DNA from: Desulfobacteraceae bacterium
GTDB taxonomy: Bacteria; Desulfobacterota; DSM-4660; Desulfatiglandales; Desulfatiglandaceae
Direction: 5' to 3'
DNA: 7,948 nucleotides
Assembly (NCBI GenBank): GCA_030612945.1
Contig: JAUWMY010000097.1
Location: 1 to 7,948 of the forward strand
Shown here: piece by piece, positions 1 to 7,664 of the stretch
How the letters are laid out: every line of letters starts with the position of its first letter
How positions within the stretch are numbered: position 1 is the first letter of the stretch
Position numbers and translations under genes: made by a program
Notes under the pieces: generated by a model
Seen by the model: the letters and a program-made list of their open reading frames with translations, nothing else
Told to the model about the DNA's origin: nothing
Database searches by the model: none

Positions 1-86
1 CTATCTAACACCCATAGCAGAGCTGGGACAATCCCGCTAAGCTGGTGGTTTAAGGGATTAATTAAGTGGTATTTGGTATCTTGCAC

Positions 87-115
87 GTAACCGTTCACAG
101 GTTCAGCGTTCAACG
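87..115 (+). repeat. Left terminal inverted repeat of the 87-314 element
   Basis: Starts GTAACCGTTCA, then AGGTTCAG and GTTCAACG. Its first 11 bases are the exact reverse complement of 304-314. After skipping one 8-bp unit of the right arm, AGGTTCAG also matches. Confidence 0.7.
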
Positions 116-117
116 TT

Positions 118-134
118 TCCCGCTAAAAGCGGGA
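118..134. other. Short hairpin inside the 87-314 element
   Basis: TCCCGCT, an AAA loop, then AGCGGGA give a perfect 7-bp stem just inside the left inverted repeat. No run of T follows on either strand, so this is not a standard intrinsic terminator. AGCGGGATT at 128-136 is also the exact reverse complement of AATCCCGCT at 30-38, which lies outside the element, so an alternative longer-range stem is possible. Confidence 0.45.
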
Positions 135-272
135 TTAAAAATGCTCATTTCCCCAAGTAATTGCCAATTTAGCTCCAAATTTTGGATTAGCCTTGACGAA
201 GAGATTGGGCAAAATACCAGTTTTCGGTCGGGCACTAAATACGTAACCCAAATGCACTCTGTAGACGAAAAT

Positions 273-314
273 TGAACCTTGAACCCCTGAACCTATGAAC
301 CCCTGAACGGTTAC
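273..314 (-). repeat. Right terminal inverted repeat of the 87-314 element (TGAACC array)
   Basis: On the plus strand this is an array of five degenerate TGAACC units (TGAACCT, TGAACCCC, TGAACCTA, TGAACCCC, TGAACGG) ending in TTAC. Read on the minus strand it starts GTAACCGTTCA like the left arm. Similar units recur at 7597-7630 and 7822-7853. Confidence 0.7.
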
Positions 315-318
315 TAAT

Positions 319-2034
319 TCACACAATCCTCTTAAACATCTTCTCAATTTCATAATAGGTGAAGTGCTTGAATATGGGTCTTCCATGCGGGCAATTTGTG
401 GGTATTTCCATTTCTTCCAACTCACTCAGGAGATGGCTGATTTCCTCATGAGTCATTGGATGGCCTGCCCGGATTGCCCCATGACAGGCCATGACCGTCA
501 AGGCTTTATCCAGGACAATGTCATCATCCAGTTTGTCATCCTCCAGTTCTGTTATGAGTTCCGACAAAAAAGCATCCCACTCAACATTCTTTAAGATTGC
601 GGGGACCGACCTCAACAAAAACGTATTGCCCCCGAAATGGTCAAGTTCAATGCCGAGACGATTCAACTGATCACGGTTTTCCAGAACAATCCTTTGCTCT
701 TTTGTACTTAGCTCGAGCCTAAAAGGTATCAGGAGGGTCTGGGCTTCAATCCGCGAGCTTTTAGCCCCATTTTTTAGATTTTCATAAACGATTCTTTCGT
801 GTGCCGCATGTTGATCAACCATCAAAAGCCCATCCGTCACTTGACACAGGATGTAGGTATTTCCCAATTGACCGATTACCCGGGGGGTTTCTTTAATCAA
901 GGACTGTTCGTGCTCCTCCACTTTAAAAGGGGCCACCGGACTTTGTTCTGTCTGGTAATACTTCCAAACTGGCTCAGATATACTAAGGGCTTCCTTTTGA
1001 AAAAAGCTGCCTTCCTGCTGAGATTTTGGACTAATATAGGGGTGAAAGCTCTGGCCAAGGGCTTTTCCAACAGTGGAAACGATAGACTGGAAAACATCAC
1101 GGCTATTGTGGAATCGTACCTCCTGTTTGGTTGGGTGTATGTTGACATCCACTTTTGAAGGATCAATTTCTATAAAAATAACGGCTTGAGGATACTGCCC
1201 TTTCATGAGTCGTTGTCCATAGCCATCCAGCACAGCCTTAGTCACAAGTCGATCCCTGATATTCCGGCCGTTTACATAAACGAACAAACGATCCCCCCTG
1301 GTTCTACTAAGGTCCGGAGGGGCTAAATAGGCGCTGATGCCCAGATCATGGTTTTCTTCTTGCACCTCTATCATGGCCCCTGCCACTTTCCGTCCCATCA
1401 AGGAATGGAGCCGCTGTATGTGCTGATCAGAGGCTGGAAGATTCATGATCGTTTTTCCAGCGTCTTCCAGCTTAAAGGCAATACCGGGAAACGGCAGTGC
1501 AACCCGCGAGAAGACATCAATAATATGGTCTGTTTCAGTTCTCACGGCACGCAGAAACTTCCGCCTGGCCGGGATATTGTAGAAAAGGTTCCTCACTTCA
1601 ATGATTGTGCCGGCAGGCGCGCCTGTTTCCTCTATGGAAATGAGTCTTCCACCCGCAATCTTCAGCCTGTGACCTGCAAGCTGGTCTTTGGGGCGTGAAA
1701 CAATTTCTGTCCGGGATACAGACGCAATGCTTGGGAGCGCCTCCCCCCTGAACCCAAAAGATTTAACAGAAAAAAGATCTGAAGCTGTCTCTATCTTGCT
1801 TGTGGCATATCTTTCCACGCACAAAAGGATATCGTCTCTGGACATGCCCACGCCGTTATCATTAACCTTGATCAAGCCCTTCCCGCCCATTTCAATTCTC
1901 ACAAAAATCCTATCCGCGGCAGCATCAATACTGTTGTCAATCAATTCTCTGACAACAGAAGCGGGCCTGTCCACAACCTCGCCTGCTGCGATTTGAGATG
2001 CCACCTTTTCTGGCAGAATGTGAATTGTATTCAT
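319..2034 (-). CDS. mutL: DNA mismatch repair protein MutL, endonuclease type
   Basis: MutL couples MutS mismatch recognition to strand incision during replication repair; it acts as a cytoplasmic dimer on DNA. The 571-aa protein is full length. Residues ~1-328 form the GHKL ATPase: QIAAGEVVDRPASVV near 14-28, catalytic Glu30 and Asn34 in ELIDN, DNGVG at 59-63, GFRGEAL at 94-100. A linker (~329-383) leads to the dimerisation/nuclease domain. That domain carries DQHAAHERIVYE at 407-418, an exact fit to the metal-binding DQHA(x)2E(x)4E motif, plus ACHGAIRAG at 516-524 and CPHGRP at 548-553. These mark a nicking MutL, unlike the MutH-dependent E. coli form. QTLLIP at 432-437 sits where Bacillus MutL has its sliding-clamp motif (QEMIVP). 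The ATG start fits the family N-terminus; AAGGA lies 11 bases upstream, a slightly long spacing. It is the last gene of the unit, 36 bases after GAPDH. Confidence 0.97.
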   Translation of the reverse strand: MNTIHILPEKVASQIAAGEVVDRPASVVRELIDNSIDAAADRIFVRIEMGGKGLIKVNDNGVGMSRDDILLCVERYATSKIETASDLFSVKSFGFRGEALPSIASVSRTEIVSRPKDQLAGHRLKIAGGRLISIEETGAPAGTIIEVRNLFYNIPARRKFLRAVRTETDHIIDVFSRVALPFPGIAFKLEDAGKTIMNLPASDQHIQRLHSLMGRKVAGAMIEVQEENHDLGISAYLAPPDLSRTRGDRLFVYVNGRNIRDRLVTKAVLDGYGQRLMKGQYPQAVIFIEIDPSKVDVNIHPTKQEVRFHNSRDVFQSIVSTVGKALGQSFHPYISPKSQQEGSFFQKEALSISEPVWKYYQTEQSPVAPFKVEEHEQSLIKETPRVIGQLGNTYILCQVTDGLLMVDQHAAHERIVYENLKNGAKSSRIEAQTLLIPFRLELSTKEQRIVLENRDQLNRLGIELDHFGGNTFLLRSVPAILKNVEWDAFLSELITELEDDKLDDDIVLDKALTVMACHGAIRAGHPMTHEEISHLLSELEEMEIPTNCPHGRPIFKHFTYYEIEKMFKRIV

Positions 2035-2070
2035 AATTCGAGGGGTCCTTGATCGATTGTGATGAGTCTT

Positions 2071-3351
2071 TTACATAGCCTCCGCTACCGACACCGTGCG
2101 ATCTCCCAGCATATTCACATAGCTGCCCAGTTCGTTATCATACCACCCATAAATAACCGTCTGGGTGATCGCAACTTTCAGTATGTCCTGATTACCTTGA
2201 TCTGATCTGACTGGGGCGGGCTGCTCTCCCGTTTGACACACTTTCTGCAAGTCTATGCTGACATCGGCTGTGCGTGTATGGGTTTCATGTCCCTCGATGA
2301 TGGCCGCAGCCCTGGGAAGACCGATAATATCGGAGGAAACATTTTGTTCCTCTGTATAGTGAAGATAACCATGGGAATCACGAGCGGCAGCCTCCCTGTA
2401 AATGGTATTAATCACCTCCCTCCGGATCGATTCACCGGAAGGTTCTTCCTGAAGGTTCACCACCAGGATAATCAATGATCCCGTAGTACTGGGAATCCTC
2501 ACAGATTCAGCAATAAAACCAATCTGTTTCATCTCAGGAATCACAAGCGCAAGTGCCTTCGCAGCCCCTGTGCTGGTCAATATTATGTTGTTCATGATGC
2601 TCCGGTTCTTTCTCAGATCGCTTGCCCCCGATTTGGGAAGCCGGTCAAGCACCTCCTGCGAGCCTGTTACGGCATGAATGGTTGACATTGAAGCGGAAAG
2701 GATTCTTTGGGGGCCAAAAAAATCCAACAGGGGTTTCATCATGTGTGCCAGGCAGGTCGTTGTGCACGATGCGTTGGAAATAATCCTGTGCGCACGGGGA
2801 TCATAATCATTTCCATTGATACCCATGACCGTAGTCACGGCATCATCGGGCATGGGTTTTGTCTCATCCTTTATTTTGAAAGGGGCCGAGGCAATGATTT
2901 TTATAGCCCCCCCTTCGAAATGACCTCTTATGGATCCTTTTGGGCCATCAGAAGAAACGGTCGGATCAAGGAACTGCCCTGTTGTATCCACCACCAGCTT
3001 TACACCATGCTCCCGCCAGTCAATATCTTTTGGATTTCTAAACCGCCGCAAGACCGTAATTTTTACGCCGTCGACAGTCATGGTTCCGGCTGTTTCGTTC
3101 AAGTCCTTGATTACCTTATGTGCCCTATGTCCAAAAAGATATCCACCAAGGGATCCATAAGTAGAATCTCTTTCCAGATAGTGGGCAAGGTCTGTTAGCG
3201 ACGCACCCACATTTCGCCCCACGTTGACCACCACTTCATCAAAATATTTTCTGGCAATATGGTGCCACAGTGTAAGTTTCCCTATTCTTCCAAGCCCATT
3301 GATACCCAGTTTCAGTCCACTGTTCTTGCCATTTCCCAACAGATCTTCCAT
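2071..3351 (-). CDS. Glyceraldehyde-3-phosphate dehydrogenase-like protein, enlarged form
   Basis: Probably interconverts glyceraldehyde 3-phosphate and 1,3-bisphosphoglycerate with NAD(P) in the cytoplasm. It has the Rossmann motif GINGLGRIG (16-24), the catalytic segment SNASCTTTCL with Cys196, the general-base His226 in STIHAVTG, TSTGAAKA, the phosphate-site motif VRIPSTTGS, and WYDNE at 403-407. At 426 aa it is ~90 residues longer than ordinary GAPDH (330-340). Extra sequence lies near 129-144, 159-170 and ~375-395, and Cys-to-His spacing is 30 instead of 27. Val44 follows Asn43 where NAD-dependent enzymes usually have Asp, so NADP or dual use is possible (inference). Trp after WYDNE is Leu408. 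The ATG start has GGTGAGAGG just upstream. It lies 29 bases after the dikinase-like gene and 36 before mutL. Activity on another phosphorylated aldehyde cannot be excluded. Confidence 0.9.
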   Translation of the reverse strand: MEDLLGNGKNSGLKLGINGLGRIGKLTLWHHIARKYFDEVVVNVGRNVGASLTDLAHYLERDSTYGSLGGYLFGHRAHKVIKDLNETAGTMTVDGVKITVLRRFRNPKDIDWREHGVKLVVDTTGQFLDPTVSSDGPKGSIRGHFEGGAIKIIASAPFKIKDETKPMPDDAVTTVMGINGNDYDPRAHRIISNASCTTTCLAHMMKPLLDFFGPQRILSASMSTIHAVTGSQEVLDRLPKSGASDLRKNRSIMNNIILTSTGAAKALALVIPEMKQIGFIAESVRIPSTTGSLIILVVNLQEEPSGESIRREVINTIYREAAARDSHGYLHYTEEQNVSSDIIGLPRAAAIIEGHETHTRTADVSIDLQKVCQTGEQPAPVRSDQGNQDILKVAITQTVIYGWYDNELGSYVNMLGDRTVSVAEAM

Positions 3352-3380
3352 TGTCCTCTCACCTATAAATAATTGAGGTT

Positions 3381-6300
3381 TTAACTACTTTCAACCTTCC
3401 TAATCTTCATTTTGCCTGAATACACAGACCCCTCCAGGCCGTCAATGCTGACCCAGTCACCTGATTTCAGGAATTCCTGATTAAATGAGCAGGTCTTTTG
3501 TCTCTCCAGACAGACCAGGTTTGAGCATCCCACAACACAGGTCTTACCTAACCTGTGCGCTACAATTGCGGCATGTGAAGTGGAACCTCCCCGAGCCGTG
3601 AGCAGGCCGTCGGCCTCATGGATCTCCCTGATATCATCCGGAACCGTGTCACCCCTGACGATAATCAGTGAAGTTTCAGGCTCTGCCTTGCGCCAATGCT
3701 TGATCTCTTCCAGAGTGAATACTATTCTCCCGGTCATGGCCCCTCCGCTCACCCCAATACCATGCCCGAGGAACTTAACGTGCTTTTCCTGGGCCATATC
3801 AAAAGAATAGACCTTGGTCCTCTCCCTTATGACCATATCCCTGGTCTGGAGACAATAAAGGTCCTCTGTGTCAGGACTTTCAAATGTAAATTCCATCTCC
3901 TGCGGGCTCCAGTGTCTCTCATAAAAAAGGTCATTTGCCCAATCACTCATGGTCTGATAGATAGCCGGGAATGAGGTCTCAAGGGCAGTATCTTTCGGCC
4001 TGTTTTCGATCTCGGCCTGCTTTATTGAAACGGGATATGTGCTGACCAGTCCTGAAACCACGTCCTCTCCTTGATTTCCAGGGCTGAAGTCACCCCACAA
4101 GGTCACCATGTCCCCGGACCACCGCGGGTTGTGTGTGAAAAAGACCCCGGCCCCTGATTCACTGGAAAAATTGCCGAAAACCATGGCTTGTACTGTAACA
4201 GCCGTGCCCCAATCATCGGAAATGCTCATGATCCTGCGGTACGTTTCTGCCTTTGGCGTCTTCCAGGAATCAAACACCTTTTGAATCGCCACGTGAAGCT
4301 GACCAGAAGGGGACAATTCTATCTCTATGCCGCTGTCCTGTATAAGCGACTTGTAAGCCATTGTAATGGCCTTCATTTGCAGGCCAGCAAAGTCTTTTTT
4401 AAAGGGCACACCCAGGCGTTGTTTGAAATCATCAATAATGGCATCAAAATCATCTCTTAACAGGCCAAAAGCCATGCCGTAGGACTGGAGAAACCTCCGA
4501 TACGTATCCCACCCAAACCACTCATTCCCTGTCCGGGCAACCATCCCAAGAACAATCTCCTCATTGATCCCCACATCAAGGAACGTATCCATCATACCCG
4601 GTTGAGAAATGGATGACCCGCTCCTCACCGAAAAAAGCAAGGGGTTATTGGGGTCACCAAAGGTCTTCCTGGCCAATTTTTCGACAGCGGCCACCTCCAA
4701 GGCCACCTGATCTTCAAAGTTTTTCTTTGCAGGCGGATAATTATCAACAATTTCACGGCACCTGAAAACCTCGGTGGTGATAATAAACCCCGGTGGAACA
4801 GGCATACCAAAACGTCTTAATTTGACCAGATTCAGCCCCTTGTTACCCAGATGGATAATGTCGAAAAGGTCTTTTTTTACAGGATAAATTGGCGTTATTG
4901 CCTTTTTAGGGTCATAATTGAGCAACAGGCGAAGAGTCTCCCCTGGCAGTTCGTGTGACTGCTGGTAAAGGGTGTTCAAAATACGGCTTAGAAAAAGGTC
5001 AAGCTGCTGAAGGCCCAGGGAAGAAGCAATCCTGTCACGCAAAAAGATTTCTGTCACACGGTGCTCCAGTTTTTCACGGTCATCCACCTTTTCCGACGGG
5101 AGATATTTGTCCATTAACCTTTCGGCAGGCACCTGCCCCAAGATCCTGGAGAGGTTATCCTGATGAATGTTATTAAAATAATCGTTCACAATGTTGCTTA
5201 CAGCTTGGGAAAAACCACGAAAGATGTCCAAGTACTGGGTAAATGAGAACCCCTTGACCTGGAGCGAGTGTGCCAACAGATCCAGTTGCCTTTCCATCTC
5301 CAAGGATGACATGCCATCCAGCTTCAGGGCCAAATCAAATAGGCGAAGGTAGTCATAAATCTGGTAGAAGGTGGCCTTAGTGATAAGTCCCAGATCAATT
5401 TCCGCCACAATATTCTCGAAAATCACATTCACCATATTCTCCAGGCGAAACGACAGGCCCAGTGCATCAAATTTCATCTCATGATAGCTGCCATACATAG
5501 AAGGGATATCCACTGCAAAATGCCGTTTCCTGTAAATATCCTCCCTGATCTCATAGCCTTCACCGGAAAGGATGACCTCCTTCAGTCTTTCGAGGTAAGC
5601 CAATAGTTTTATGAGCTTTTTCTTCCTGTCCTCCTCCTCAAAAGCCTTTTTAAGTTTTCCAAGATCGGGTAACCCGCTGGCCTGTAACTGGCCCAGATAC
5701 CCATCTATTTCAGTGAATCCCAGGTTGTATTTCTGGTAAAGGAGCTTATAGAGGGTGATGGCCAGTTCCACCCTCTCTATATCAAGATCAGATACCCCGG
5801 GGGTGTCAGAAACCTCTTCCTTAAGACGATCTCCTTTAACATGCAGCATGCCTGTCACATGGTCAAAACCCTCGGTATGATAAATATGGCTGACAACCCG
5901 ATGGACCCCGTCAATGTACGGCCCTTCCGTCTCGATCTGCTCATAAATATTGGGGGGCACAAAAGGCTTTAGCCCTTCTTTGGCCTTGGTATTCCAGAAA
6001 TTCAGGGTCCCTTCTATCAGCCCGACGGTCTGATTACTGCTCTCCACATGGCTTTGCTTTCTCAGGAAGTGAGTAAGAGGATCCCTTCGAAGACAAATTT
6101 CATCGATCCTGGTGGAGATGTCCCTGAGCCTTCCCTCGGCTCCGATGTCATTGAAATAGGCAGGAAAAAGACGGGTCAACTGCCTGGCAAGGTTATAGAC
6201 AGGGTTAATGTGGCTGTTCAAAAACCGGGTGATATCCCGGGGAAACAGGTCTGTATCTCTAATGAAAACCCCGCTCAATGAAAGGTGAATGATCAAACTG

Positions 6301-7565
6301 GACAGCAGCTTTTTAGACCATTTGGGATCAAGTTCAATGAGTTCGAGCCAGGTGCGAATATTCTGAATATGGGCGGAATTGGCCAGCACTTGCCAGTCAT
6401 CCCCCACTCCCTTTATCTCAGGTGCCTGGAATCCGAGGGATACGACCGAATCCATAAAAAAATCCACAAGATCGTGCTTATCCGTCTTATAGACCCCGCG
6501 GCCCATGTTCAAAACACAGTTCAAGGCTGTCCCCGGAAACTTTTCTGCACTGATTTTTAAAATTGCAAAGGTTTTTTCCAGGGCTTGCTTGATAACCTGT
6601 GGATTTTCATGCTGTATAAGCCAGGAAAGGGTTCGATTAATGTCTCTTAAGGTCTCCTCATGGATTGATGAAAGGCCTGTGAGATCCATGATATGGAGAA
6701 GGCATACCAATTTCCACTGATTCCCCTGCTCTTTATCTCTCCCGGCACTTAGGAGTTTTTGCGGAATCTCATTGTAAAGGCCTACAATCTGACCGTATCC
6801 GGGAAGCTTAGCCAGTCGGCTCAGAATTTTATCCGGGTTCCCATCCGATTTCCCACTGATGCGTGCCAGTTCATTTTGCCATGCTTTTAGCTGTTTATGT
6901 GAAACTGATTTAAAAATCTCACCCAATCCTGCATCTTCAATGGCATCGCCGGACTCTTTTTCAAACCAGAGCCCTGCATCACCTTGTTCGAGCCAGTAAT
7001 GATAGGTATATTGGTAGTATTCTTTCAAAAGGCGGTTAATAGCGGTGAAATCAGATCCGGAAGGGGCTGACTGGGAATAGATTCTCCCGAGCTTATCCAA
7101 TTGATAAAAACTTTTCACAAATAGAAAGAAGGTTTCTTCCGGGCATTGTCGAATCTGCTCAAATGCATAGTCCAACACACCCAGAAATCTGAAGAGGTTT
7201 CTGTCCGAATCCCTGATGAGTTTCTGAATAAAAACGAGAAGATTATCCACCGCGTTGAGTTTTACTGACTCATTAAGAGAAGAATCAACGGCCTGAAAAA
7301 ATATGTCAACATAAAGCCTCGCTGCCTCCGGTCCTCTGGGATGGGTCGTTAGCACGTCAAAATAATTTAACGAATAGGCCCTGGCTTCCTTCACAATAAA
7401 TTCCCAGTTTTTGTACGGATGGCAGAGTTCTTCCAGGAAGGTCTGAACGCCCTTTTTAAGGCCATAATACTCTCCCATAACCTCCTTCAGGATTTCGTAC
7501 CTCTTATCAACCGTCACATCAACGCAGCTATCGGCGATGTTTACCTCAAGAGCCTTAGGCGGCAT
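3381..7565 (-). CDS. PPDK-like ATP-binding/phosphohistidine protein with large novel N-terminal region
   Basis: The C-terminal third is a PPDK-type phosphotransfer engine. The ATP-binding domain (~895-1245) has GNKGLNL with Lys909, PVPPGF, VRSG with Arg981 followed by QPGMMDTF, DDWGTAV at 1117-1123, GNQGEDVVSG near 1163-1172, EFTFE with Glu1225 and LQTR with Gln1240/Arg1242. The swivelling domain (~1260-1394) has GGSTSHAAIVA with phospho-acceptor His1331, and Thr1329 at the position phosphorylated in plant PPDK. These match PPDK better than PEP synthase. The protein ends at SGDWVSIDGLEGSVYSGK, so the PEP/pyruvate TIM barrel is absent. Residues 1-~890 are mostly helical-looking, without signal peptide or membrane segment, and unrecognised. 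They include a charged stretch near 640-670 and a distinctive patch at 680-704. The acceptor is unknown. ATG is the first possible start after the upstream in-frame stop; GGGGAA lies 8 bases before it. It is the first gene of the unit. Confidence 0.88.
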   Translation of the reverse strand: MPPKALEVNIADSCVDVTVDKRYEILKEVMGEYYGLKKGVQTFLEELCHPYKNWEFIVKEARAYSLNYFDVLTTHPRGPEAARLYVDIFFQAVDSSLNESVKLNAVDNLLVFIQKLIRDSDRNLFRFLGVLDYAFEQIRQCPEETFFLFVKSFYQLDKLGRIYSQSAPSGSDFTAINRLLKEYYQYTYHYWLEQGDAGLWFEKESGDAIEDAGLGEIFKSVSHKQLKAWQNELARISGKSDGNPDKILSRLAKLPGYGQIVGLYNEIPQKLLSAGRDKEQGNQWKLVCLLHIMDLTGLSSIHEETLRDINRTLSWLIQHENPQVIKQALEKTFAILKISAEKFPGTALNCVLNMGRGVYKTDKHDLVDFFMDSVVSLGFQAPEIKGVGDDWQVLANSAHIQNIRTWLELIELDPKWSKKLLSSLIIHLSLSGVFIRDTDLFPRDITRFLNSHINPVYNLARQLTRLFPAYFNDIGAEGRLRDISTRIDEICLRRDPLTHFLRKQSHVESSNQTVGLIEGTLNFWNTKAKEGLKPFVPPNIYEQIETEGPYIDGVHRVVSHIYHTEGFDHVTGMLHVKGDRLKEEVSDTPGVSDLDIERVELAITLYKLLYQKYNLGFTEIDGYLGQLQASGLPDLGKLKKAFEEEDRKKKLIKLLAYLERLKEVILSGEGYEIREDIYRKRHFAVDIPSMYGSYHEMKFDALGLSFRLENMVNVIFENIVAEIDLGLITKATFYQIYDYLRLFDLALKLDGMSSLEMERQLDLLAHSLQVKGFSFTQYLDIFRGFSQAVSNIVNDYFNNIHQDNLSRILGQVPAERLMDKYLPSEKVDDREKLEHRVTEIFLRDRIASSLGLQQLDLFLSRILNTLYQQSHELPGETLRLLLNYDPKKAITPIYPVKKDLFDIIHLGNKGLNLVKLRRFGMPVPPGFIITTEVFRCREIVDNYPPAKKNFEDQVALEVAAVEKLARKTFGDPNNPLLFSVRSGSSISQPGMMDTFLDVGINEEIVLGMVARTGNEWFGWDTYRRFLQSYGMAFGLLRDDFDAIIDDFKQRLGVPFKKDFAGLQMKAITMAYKSLIQDSGIEIELSPSGQLHVAIQKVFDSWKTPKAETYRRIMSISDDWGTAVTVQAMVFGNFSSESGAGVFFTHNPRWSGDMVTLWGDFSPGNQGEDVVSGLVSTYPVSIKQAEIENRPKDTALETSFPAIYQTMSDWANDLFYERHWSPQEMEFTFESPDTEDLYCLQTRDMVIRERTKVYSFDMAQEKHVKFLGHGIGVSGGAMTGRIVFTLEEIKHWRKAEPETSLIIVRGDTVPDDIREIHEADGLLTARGGSTSHAAIVAHRLGKTCVVGCSNLVCLERQKTCSFNQEFLKSGDWVSIDGLEGSVYSGKMKIRKVESS

Positions 7566-7590
7566 ATCCCCAATTCCCCATAACTTTATC

Positions 7591-7630
7591 TGTAAGCGTT
7601 CATAGGTTCTGGGTTCAGAAGTTCAGGGTT
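7591..7630 (+). repeat. Left inverted repeat of the 7591-7858 element
   Basis: Begins TGTAAGCGTTCATAGGTTC and continues with two further GTTCAG-type units. It lies inside the likely leader of the dikinase-like gene. Confidence 0.6.
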
Positions 7631-7664
7631 AATCCATTCTTGTTGCATAGGGAAATACACGCAT
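7629..7664 (-). other. Possible 11-residue leader peptide or gene-start remnant
   Basis: ATG at 7664 opens an 11-codon frame (MRVFPYATRMD) ending at TAA at 7629-7631, on the edge of the inverted repeat. A near-ideal ribosome-binding site, AAGGGAG (7671-7677), sits 6 bases upstream, better than that of the dikinase gene itself. It could be a translated leader, the remains of a gene start cut off by the repeat, or chance. There is no evidence of translation or conservation. Confidence 0.2.

Larger units (their letters stand above)
87..314. mobile_element. MITE-like inverted-repeat element downstream of mutL
   Basis: A 228-bp segment bounded by a perfect 11-bp terminal inverted repeat, GTAACCGTTCA at 87-97 and TGAACGGTTAC at 304-314. 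The similarity continues inward as TTGAACC-type units; the right end carries one extra 8-bp unit (GGGGTTCA). The interior (119-272) holds a short hairpin at 118-134 and a 13-bp palindrome at 174-186, and no convincing gene. The element ends 4 bases past the mutL stop codon. No target-site duplication is evident: the left flank ends TTGCAC and the right flank begins TAATTC. Size, inverted ends and lack of coding capacity suggest a non-autonomous element, but a folded intergenic repeat (REP/BIME type) is an alternative. This element and the unassigned bases 1-86 fill the gene-free left edge of the window. Confidence 0.55.
319..7565 (-). other. Predicted three-gene transcription unit (dikinase-like, GAPDH, mutL)
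   Basis: Three complete genes run in the same direction with gaps of 29 and 36 bases. Neither gap contains a stem followed by a T run, and each gene has its own ribosome-binding site. Co-transcription is inferred from spacing only. No convincing promoter was found before the first gene, and no intrinsic terminator between the mutL stop and the window edge. Confidence 0.65.

Noticed and set aside
1..86. Open minus-strand frame reaching the window edge (GTG at 86, 28 codons, hydrophobic end)
   Set aside because: It is too short to judge, has no clear ribosome-binding site, and is open upstream into the repeat. It could be the start of a further gene, but nothing supports that here.
118..134. 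Intrinsic terminator for the operon
   Set aside because: The stem is sound, but no T run follows it on the minus strand (AACGTTGAACG follows), and it lies 185 bases past the mutL stop.
66..275. 69-codon plus-strand frame near the left edge
   Set aside because: It runs through both the inverted repeat and the element interior, has no convincing ribosome-binding site, and its sequence resembles translated repeat.
81..320. Target-site duplication flanking the 87-314 element
   Set aside because: The left flank TTGCAC and right flank TAATTC do not match in any register I could find.
2707..3198. 163-codon plus-strand reading frame opposite the GAPDH gene
   Set aside because: It lies wholly antisense to a well-supported GAPDH, has no recognisable family motif, and looks like a shadow of the coding strand.
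3381..7565. Ordinary pyruvate phosphate dikinase or PEP synthase
   Set aside because: The C-terminal PEP/pyruvate barrel is missing and ~890 N-terminal residues are extra, so neither name nor the symbols ppdK/ppsA is justified.
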